Of a stretch of DNA of 8,166 nucleotides, positions 1-5,263 are shown one piece after another. A program made the translations under genes and the position numbers. Within the stretch, counting starts at the first letter, position 1. Each line of letters begins with the position of its first letter. Under the pieces are notes generated by a model that saw only the letters and a program-made list of their open reading frames with translations, did no database searches and was not told the DNA's origin. The stretch is taken from the NCBI GenBank assembly GCA_045642485.1, contig JAZUIV010000015.1:1-8166 (forward strand), read 5' to 3'. This DNA is from Cacconaster sp045642485 (GTDB taxonomy: Bacteria; Bacteroidota; Bacteroidia; Bacteroidales; UBA932).

Positions 1-240
1 ATGCCAGTCCGGAAGATAATTGCCGGCATCCTGATGTAGAGGCACCACATAATACAGGTCCTTGAATAGTCTGGTCACAAGTCCTTTATCGGCCATCCTG
101 CTGATTTGAACACGTATGTTCTGTGGTTTTTCTTCCGGATAAAGTTCGTACAGGTCTCCTGCTGAAAACCATTCACGTCCTTCTTCCTCCAATTTCGCAA
201 GAATCTTTCCGTCATTAGTAGATATTGTCTTATATTCCAT
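1..240 (-). CDS. AbiEi-family antitoxin of a type IV toxin-antitoxin system (partial, N-terminal 80 residues)
   Basis: The minus-strand frame opens with ATG at 240 and runs off the left edge, so only the first 80 residues are visible. They read as a winged helix-turn-helix: FSAGDLYELYP, then NIRVQISRMADKGLVTRLF, then the beta wing DLYYVVP, followed by AGNYLPDWH. The order 'MADKGL..R...-LYY..P' and then 'PDWH' is characteristic of the AbiEi antitoxin/COG5340 viral-defence regulator group as I remember it. Members of this family bind inverted repeats upstream of their own operon and repress it, and they neutralise a nucleotidyltransferase-type toxin (AbiEii) encoded immediately downstream, which here would lie to the left of the window. 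A Bacteroidetes promoter sits 29 bases upstream. Stand-alone AbiEi-like regulators also exist, so the partner toxin is inferred, not seen. Confidence 0.75.
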   Translation of the reverse strand, partial: MEYKTISTNDGKILAKLEEEGREWFSAGDLYELYPEEKPQNIRVQISRMADKGLVTRLFKDLYYVVPLHQDAGNYLPDWH

Positions 241-246
241 ATCGGC

Positions 247-263
247 ACAGTTTCAAATACTGT
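247..263. promoter_or_regulatory. Small inverted repeat, possible autoregulatory operator
   Basis: ACAGT at 247-251 and ACTGT at 259-263 form a perfect 5-base inverted repeat with a 7-base spacer. It sits between the -7 element and the start codon of the AbiEi-like gene. AbiEi antitoxins are known to repress by binding inverted repeats near their promoter, so the location is suggestive. The arms are short and could be chance. Confidence 0.25.
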
Positions 264-268
264 AACTG

Positions 269-302
269 CAAAGTTATAAATAATAATTCATTTAACCCCA
301 AA
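269..302 (-). promoter_or_regulatory. Bacteroidetes-type promoter for the AbiEi-like gene
   Basis: On the minus strand, TTTG (plus-strand CAAA at 299-302) is followed after 22 bases by TAACTTTG (plus-strand 269-276). This matches the Bacteroidetes primary sigma consensus TTTG-N(17-23)-TAnnTTTG. It lies just upstream of the start codon at 240 and gives a short leader of roughly 20 bases. Its -33 element lies 6 bases from the start codon of the divergent recombinase remnant. Confidence 0.65.
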
Positions 303-307
303 TCATC

Positions 308-499
308 ATGGATTTTTCAAACAGAATCGACACGCAGCGGCGGACTGCCGTGTACGTGCGCATCTCGACGTCGATGCAGAAGACAGACCGTCAGGTAGAG
401 GAGCTCGTCACCTTTGCAAAGGAGAACAAGTTGAATTTCAACGAGAAGAAGACATGCACCTTCGAGGAATACGACGCAGTCGTTCAGGAACGAAAATAG
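308..499 (+). pseudogene. Truncated serine recombinase (resolvase N-terminal fragment)
   Basis: The 63-residue reading frame contains RTAVYVRIST followed by DRQVEEL and FAKENKL. This is the first strand, catalytic-serine loop and first helix of the serine recombinase (resolvase/invertase) catalytic domain; the presumed nucleophile is Ser20 in YVRIST. Family members need about 130-150 residues for the catalytic domain plus a DNA-binding domain (roughly 180-550 in total). Here the frame ends at a TAG after residue 63, and the residues after about 45 no longer resemble the family. I found no continuation in the other plus frames of 500-716. It is best read as a decayed or cut-off recombinase left beside the adhesin operon. 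A short functional protein cannot be excluded, but catalysis is very unlikely. Confidence 0.6.
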
Positions 500-554
500 G
501 TTGACTTCTTTGAGCCTTATGTGTTTGACGTAAGATAGAAATATGCCTCGCAAA

Positions 555-586
555 TTTGCAAGTGTCAGCGAAATATCATAATTTTG
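555..586 (+). promoter_or_regulatory. Bacteroidetes-type promoter P1 of the adhesin operon
   Basis: TTTG at 555-558, a 20-base spacer, and TAATTTTG at 579-586 make a full match to the Bacteroidetes TTTG/TAnnTTTG promoter. The -33 element is embedded in the perfect palindrome GCAAATTTGC (550-559). The -7 element overlaps a 6-base inverted repeat, CATAAT (577-582) with ATTATG (591-596). Either could be a regulator site. Transcription would start near 593, leaving a leader of about 124 bases before the small gene at 717. Confidence 0.6.
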
Positions 587-651
587 CTTTATTATGCTTA
601 AAGTGAACTTCAATACTGAAAGATTCTGGATACTCCTTGGTTCTGGGGGTA

Positions 652-659
652 TAACTTTG
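652..659 (+). promoter_or_regulatory. Possible second promoter P2 (-7 element)
   Basis: TAACTTTG at 652-659 matches the TAnnTTTG -7 consensus and lies 57 bases upstream of the ATG at 717. The -33 region is weak: the best candidate is CTG at 626-628 (23-base spacing), and a TTG at 637-639 is too close. It may act as a secondary promoter downstream of P1. Confidence 0.4.
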
Positions 660-716
660 CGCATATCAGCAACTTAGATTTGTTTCTATTCGACAGAATA
701 TAAGATTCAACGAGAT

Positions 717-923
717 ATGAAAGACAATCGAGCCAAAATTTCAGATGCACGGACCGGAGGAAATCCGGAGGCCCGGGGCGGGTATGTTTCGCCGAGGGTG
801 GTGATGGTGGAAATCAAAACACATGCTCATATCCTGCAGAGCAGTACAGATGTATTTCTGAACAATAATCCTTGGAGCAACGGTTCTGATTCCGGTTTCA
901 ATTTCGGAGACGATGGCTTATAA
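717..923 (+). CDS. Small protein with YVSP...VEI motif heading the fimbrillin operon
   Basis: The product is 68 residues with no signal peptide and no membrane segment. Its middle reads GGYVSPRVVMVEIKTHAHIL, then QSS, followed by a polar Asn/Gly/Ser/Asp-rich tail ending in NFGDDGL. From memory, Bacteroidales genomes hold many 45-80-residue proteins with the plan Y-x-x-P-x-(V/I)-x-(V/I)-(E/K), a hydrophobic stretch, then a Ser-rich and Gly/Asp-rich tail, often just upstream of fimbrillin-like lipoprotein genes; their function is unknown. The frame fits that plan, lies 57 bases after P2, and is followed after 66 bases by the first lipoprotein gene, so it is probably the first gene of the operon. 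A later in-frame ATG at 804 would remove the YVSP motif, so 717 is preferred. I assign no function. Confidence 0.55.
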   Translation: MKDNRAKISDARTGGNPEARGGYVSPRVVMVEIKTHAHILQSSTDVFLNNNPWSNGSDSGFNFGDDGL

Positions 924-989
924 TGGCAAAATAGAGTCATCGGCCGGTTGTACGGTAAACAACAATTGAAAGGAAATAAGACATTCATT

Positions 990-3482
990 ATGAAAAAAAG
1001 CTATATATCAATTCTCATTGCAGCGATCACGGCATCGGTGCTGGTGTGCTGCAGCAAGCAGAGTGAGACGGACCCGAAGATTCCGGAGAACGGAGACGGG
1101 CAGTACCAGAGCCTTGAACTGACTTCGGTGAGAGAGTCGGAGTTCCAGTCGAAGGCCGTGGTGGACGGCGAGTTGTTCCCTCAGGATGGGCATATCGGCC
1201 TGTTCCTGTTTGCGGATGCAGCGGCTTCGCAGGCCTACGGCGAGGGCTACGAAAATGTGGACTACTCATATAATTCACAGAAGGGAAAGTGGACTGCGAG
1301 CCCGTCAATCAAGGTGGGCAGCACTCCGGGGTATCTGTACGGCTATTACCCGTACAAGGCCAGCACACAGCAGCCGGTGAACATCAAGGCCATACAGGTC
1401 GCATCGTCTTTCAACGGCGATGACGTGATGTATGCAACCCCTCAGGACCCCATCACCGCCCAGACTGCTGGCAATGTGTCAGTTACGATGAAACACGCTC
1501 TTGCGCGGGTGACCGTCATCGTGACGAACAAGGGATATACCGGAGACGCAAAGCTCCAGAGCATCAAGTTTGCAGGTGCGGAGATAGCAGAGAGTGGAAC
1601 GCTCAACGCCGTGGACGGCACCATCACTGCCACCAAGGCGCAGGCCGTGACTTTGACGGTTCCCGAGGCGAGCCAAGCGATTGCGACGGGCAGCGGCAGC
1701 ATTTACGAGTGCCTGCTTGTCCCTTCTGCAGTGAAGGAGGACAGGCAGGACGTGGCTCTCACCCTCAAGATAGACGAGCAGGAGAAATCGGCCAATCTCA
1801 CCGGAGTCAACGAAGTCATCTTCGGTAGCGGCGTGAGGTCCAGGATTGTAATCAACCTGAGCAACAGCGGCATTTCCGTGTCCAGCGTAAGCATCGATGA
1901 CTGGCAGACGGTTAAAGTAGGAGAACACAAGGTGACCGTGAAACTGGAGGATGACGTGCCGGGCGGGGATGTGTTGGTAAGTGCTATTCCAGTTAGCGAA
2001 ACATCCGCGGAAGTAAGGGCCATCTCTTATAGAGGGACACTTCTCGTCTGCTCAAGGGATGACGATGAGTCAGCCGTGACCCCAACCGTTAGCGGCAACT
2101 ACCATTATTTCACGATAGACAACATCACAAAGGATGTCGTGGCTACCGTGGACTATCTGAAGCATACCCTTTCGCTGACCGCCGTCCTCGACACGATGGG
2201 CACATTCAAGATAAACGGCAATCCCGGTCCGTCTGCAATCATAGTAGATGGGACGGAGGTGCCGATAGAGGCGGTGCCGAATGCCAACCACAGATTCGTG
2301 AAATGGACTGATGACGAGAGTACAACAAATCCGAGAACCGTAACCATCACTTCCGACAGTACCTTCACTGCGGAATTCATCAGGCAGTGGAAGGTATGTG
2401 CAAAACTGGCTTCCGGCTGCGAGGGAATGGGGACATTCAAGTATGATGGAGTCACCGCAACAGAAAAGATAGCTGACCATGGCAGTAAAGTCGTCATTCA
2501 TCCCGAAGCTAATGACGGATACGAATTCCTGAAATGGGTGAACGAAAATGGGGACGAAGTAAGTAATCTCTGGGACTATACTTTCTCCAACATAGATTCT
2601 GACAAATCTATCAAGGCCGTGTTCGTGGAATGTATTCACGAGATTTCCGGCGAGCCTTTGTCAGGGGTGTTCACTGTGGCAGACCCGGACGAAGAATCAC
2701 CCGGAGATGAAACAAAGATTCGCTTCTCCAGAGGTAACCTGTGGTGTGACGGCACAGGAGACGGGTATACCGAGTCATCTCCGGTCATCAAGTCCTGGGG
2801 ATTTGAGAACCATCAATATGATTGTCCACCACATATACATATACAAGGTCATAGTTGGCATGATAATAGGAGAGTCATAACTCATATCGGTCATTTCATG
2901 TGGTTCAGCACTGCATCACGGGCGGTAAGATTTTCCGGCCATGATGACAACATTCCTCCGTTCTCTTTGTTTGCTGAGAATTATTTTTCAACACCGGATG
3001 GCGGCAAATGGCGTGTTTTAACCACTTATGAATGGGATTATCTATTTAGGACACATCCCTATAAATATGGAGTAAATGTAAACGGTAACCTTGATTGCAT
3101 TATTGTACTTCCGGATAATTGGGATGAAACTGTCATGACTAAGAACGCCTTTAGCGAGAAGAACTCATATAGTGCACAGGAGTGGTCGGAAATGGAAGCA
3201 GCAGGTGCTGTTTGTCTTCCATGCGCCGGTTGTTCATATGACAACGCATTCGATATTACGGGCACAGCTACTGATGCTGACAAGCCTTATTTTCACTATA
3301 ACAGATATTGGACTCCCGTATTCGCAGGAAGACTGTCAACATCAAATAGATATACTGCTTATTGTCTAGAATTTGAACATAGTGATGAGGTGCAATTCGA
3401 CCCTAAAATTGAATTCAATATTTACGATTGGGAGCCAATGGGCTATGGCTTAGCTATCCGTTTGGTTACAGATGTCAAATAA
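990..3482 (+). CDS. Fimbrillin-like (Mfa/FimA-type) lipoprotein adhesin with two InlB-B-like repeats
   Basis: I chose ATG 990 over the in-frame ATG at 948 because it begins MKKSYISILIAAITAS, a normal export signal. Signal peptidase II would cut at Cys20 or Cys21 (VLVCCSKQ), although the residue before the Cys is not the usual Gly/Ala. In the 830-residue product, residues 56-292 are a fimbrillin-like domain (KAVVDG, DGHIGLFLFAD, GYLYGYYPY, VTMKHALARVTV). Residues about 308-390 form a linker domain shared with the second lipoprotein. Residues 391-468 and 467-547 are two InlB-B-like repeats (NHRFVKWTDD...FTAEF and GYEFLKWVNE...KAVFVE). Residues 559-830 are a C-terminal module with RFSRGNLWCDGTG, FENHQYD, WRVLTTYEWDYLF and AIRLV, which resembles Fib_succ_major/FISUMP-type domains. 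It is expected to be lipidated, outer-membrane exposed and adhesive. The part from about 2820 onward is clearly more AT-rich than the rest. Confidence 0.85.
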   Translation: MKKSYISILIAAITASVLVCCSKQSETDPKIPENGDGQYQSLELTSVRESEFQSKAVVDGELFPQDGHIGLFLFADAAASQAYGEGYENVDYSYNSQKGKWTASPSIKVGSTPGYLYGYYPYKASTQQPVNIKAIQVASSFNGDDVMYATPQDPITAQTAGNVSVTMKHALARVTVIVTNKGYTGDAKLQSIKFAGAEIAESGTLNAVDGTITATKAQAVTLTVPEASQAIATGSGSIYECLLVPSAVKEDRQDVALTLKIDEQEKSANLTGVNEVIFGSGVRSRIVINLSNSGISVSSVSIDDWQTVKVGEHKVTVKLEDDVPGGDVLVSAIPVSETSAEVRAISYRGTLLVCSRDDDESAVTPTVSGNYHYFTIDNITKDVVATVDYLKHTLSLTAVLDTMGTFKINGNPGPSAIIVDGTEVPIEAVPNANHRFVKWTDDESTTNPRTVTITSDSTFTAEFIRQWKVCAKLASGCEGMGTFKYDGVTATEKIADHGSKVVIHPEANDGYEFLKWVNENGDEVSNLWDYTFSNIDSDKSIKAVFVECIHEISGEPLSGVFTVADPDEESPGDETKIRFSRGNLWCDGTGDGYTESSPVIKSWGFENHQYDCPPHIHIQGHSWHDNRRVITHIGHFMWFSTASRAVRFSGHDDNIPPFSLFAENYFSTPDGGKWRVLTTYEWDYLFRTHPYKYGVNVNGNLDCIIVLPDNWDETVMTKNAFSEKNSYSAQEWSEMEAAGAVCLPCAGCSYDNAFDITGTATDADKPYFHYNRYWTPVFAGRLSTSNRYTAYCLEFEHSDEVQFDPKIEFNIYDWEPMGYGLAIRLVTDVK
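1156..1501 (+). repeat. Nearly identical segment shared by the two fimbrillin-like genes (copy 1)
   Basis: This 346-base stretch corresponds to 5421-5769. Exact runs include 45 bases (1188-1232 with 5453-5497), 78 bases (1261-1338 with 5526-5603), 40 bases ending at 1407, and 32 bases (1470-1501 with 5738-5769). The only length difference is one CAG codon absent here (TQQP against TQQQP). Similarity continues at a lower level to about 1940. Silent sites are conserved within the runs, which points to recent duplication or gene conversion. Confidence 0.85.
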
Positions 3483-3497
3483 AAAAAAGAGTATAAA

Positions 3498-5255
3498 ATG
3501 GAAAATAAAGCAATTTACAGAACTCGTGAAGAGTGGGAAGCCCGGGTGCACAGGTCTGGGATAAATAAGGAGATTTCCAAAGACGTATGCACAGCATTGG
3601 TGAATTCAGGAAATGCCTGTGCCGTGGAATGCTGTAATGGAACATTTGTGGGGTTGCGTTCATTCAATGACCAGACAGATGAGGTTTTCAGTTGGAAGGG
3701 TATTCCTTATGCTGTTCAACCTGTAGGCAAGCTCCGTTTTACACGAGCGGTATTACCTTACAGCTCAATATCCGATAAAAATAAAACCATTTTTGAGGCG
3801 TTTTATTATGGTAAGTCCAGCCTTCAGCCGGTTGATGCTACCGAGGCCTCGTCGCTGTATATGCAGGGTGAAGATTGTCTGACTCTGGCGATATATCGGT
3901 CCGGTTTTCCATTTAAGGACCAAGATAAGGAGTCTCACCCAGTCTTGGTGTATTTCCACGGAGGTGGGTGGTCTTACGGTTCTACAAGTGAACCTATTTA
4001 CGATGGGACGACTTTCGTGCACAATAATCCGGATATTATTGTGGTGTGTGTCACCTATCGTCTTGGACTGATGGGGCAGATAAGGCTTCCTGGTAATGTT
4101 TCTGAGACGGAACTCCAATATTCCACCAACAACGGACTGCTTGACCAAAGGTGTGCCCTGCAATGGATTCACGACAATATCTCCGGATTCGGCGGCGACC
4201 CTAATAATGTGACTATATGCGGTGAATCTGCAGGTGGCGGGTCAGTTTCGTTACAGTGCCTCATTGGCAAGAAGGCCTTGGATGATAAAGGCAATCCTAC
4301 CGAAGTTGAACTTTTCCACAGGGCTATCGCGATGAGCGGAGGTATCAATCAGGTGACGACTTGGGAAGACAGCAAAATGCTTACTCAACGGCTGATGGAG
4401 GATTGCAAATATGACAGCCTGCAAAAGCTTCTGGATGCACCCTTCGAGGAACTTGCCGCCTGGTGGCAGAATAACCATATACTGATGAATTACCCGATTC
4501 TTGACGGGATAGTTCTGCCAAAGGATATTGATTCTTTGTATGCTAAATTATCCTCACCGGAAATCAAGGAAATCCCGATGATCCAAGGAGCAACGACGAA
4601 TGAGTTCGCGTACTACAGGAGTGCGTTTACGGATGAGCAGTTCAACACAATATGCGCAAATGTAGATAGACTCGTCACTTCGAGAGGTAAGGTTCTCGAT
4701 GATTATAAGAAAGCAGTTGTGGACCTCTATAAGAAGATGCATCCGAGTGCCACCCGAAGTGAAGAGGAAATTGTCAAACTTGAGTTGACCAACGACTATG
4801 CTCTGCAGGGAATAAATTACCGTCAGTTGGGATTGATAGGTGGAAAGACTTATGCCTATGCATTTGACATTCCTTATGAAGGTGATACGGGGTTATATTC
4901 ATTATATAGTAAAATAGAAGCAGCCCATGGTGTGGATTGTTTCTATCTGTTTGGGAATTTTGACGGGCGCAAGTGTCACGGGTCGAGAGGTGCGGTTCAT
5001 TGTTCTAAGAATTTCCAAAGATATATTGCCAATTTCTGCAAGATTGGACGCCCGGACGGCGAAGTGTATTGGGAGTTGTATGCGGGCAATGGCAAAAATA
5101 TATTATTGCTTACACAAGACAAGGCTGCATATCATTTCCATATGACAAACGATTTTTCAGCCAGAATTACAACTTACAACGAGTTGGTCAAAGCGAATGC
5201 CGACCTGCTGAACTTGAAACCGTGGTCTTTTTTCCTGGTAGAAAATCTTAGATAA
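3498..5255 (+). CDS. Type-B carboxylesterase (alpha/beta hydrolase, para-nitrobenzyl esterase/cholinesterase-like)
   Basis: The 585-residue product has the marks of the carboxylesterase type B family (COesterase): WKGIPYA (66-72), GEDCLTL (124-130), the oxyanion-hole motif HGGGW (154-158), NNGLLDQ..ALQWIHDNI, and GFGGDPNNVTICGESAGG. The nucleophile is Ser244. The likely acid is Glu369 in TTNEFAYY, where family members usually have DEG, and the catalytic His is His477 in AAHGVDCFYLFGNF. The triad is therefore complete and the enzyme should hydrolyse carboxylic esters; the substrate cannot be told. There is an N-terminal extension of about 40 residues and no signal peptide or lipobox, so the protein is probably cytoplasmic, unlike its two lipoprotein neighbours. 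It starts 15 bases after the first lipoprotein stop and ends 8 bases before the second lipoprotein start, so co-transcription is likely. Length is near the upper part of the usual 480-560 range. Confidence 0.9.
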   Translation: MENKAIYRTREEWEARVHRSGINKEISKDVCTALVNSGNACAVECCNGTFVGLRSFNDQTDEVFSWKGIPYAVQPVGKLRFTRAVLPYSSISDKNKTIFEAFYYGKSSLQPVDATEASSLYMQGEDCLTLAIYRSGFPFKDQDKESHPVLVYFHGGGWSYGSTSEPIYDGTTFVHNNPDIIVVCVTYRLGLMGQIRLPGNVSETELQYSTNNGLLDQRCALQWIHDNISGFGGDPNNVTICGESAGGGSVSLQCLIGKKALDDKGNPTEVELFHRAIAMSGGINQVTTWEDSKMLTQRLMEDCKYDSLQKLLDAPFEELAAWWQNNHILMNYPILDGIVLPKDIDSLYAKLSSPEIKEIPMIQGATTNEFAYYRSAFTDEQFNTICANVDRLVTSRGKVLDDYKKAVVDLYKKMHPSATRSEEEIVKLELTNDYALQGINYRQLGLIGGKTYAYAFDIPYEGDTGLYSLYSKIEAAHGVDCFYLFGNFDGRKCHGSRGAVHCSKNFQRYIANFCKIGRPDGEVYWELYAGNGKNILLLTQDKAAYHFHMTNDFSARITTYNELVKANADLLNLKPWSFFLVENLR

Positions 5256-5263
5256 CGATTTTT

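Noticed and set aside
317..664. 115-residue open frame on the minus strand over the recombinase remnant and promoters
   Set aside because: No recognisable domain, antisense to a recognisable recombinase segment, and covers two promoter-like sites.
717..923. RiPP-type precursor peptide
   Set aside because: The leader/tail layout is suggestive, but no modifying enzyme, protease or dedicated transporter is present in the window, so I keep it as a small protein of unknown function.
913..969. 18-residue open frame overlapping the end of the small gene
   Set aside because: Too short, with no motif or distinct ribosome-binding site; chance frame.
948..989. Upstream in-frame ATG at 948 as start of the first lipoprotein
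   Set aside because: It would place a polar stretch (MYGKQQLKGNKTFI) before the signal peptide. ATG 990 gives a normal lipoprotein signal starting MKKSYIS.
1479..2023. Long minus-strand open frames antisense to the first fimbrillin-like gene
   Set aside because: They mirror a G+C-rich coding region with clear protein homology on the plus strand and have no family signature of their own. Similar antisense frames at 2070-2639, 5824-6232 and 3765-4172 are dismissed for the same reason.
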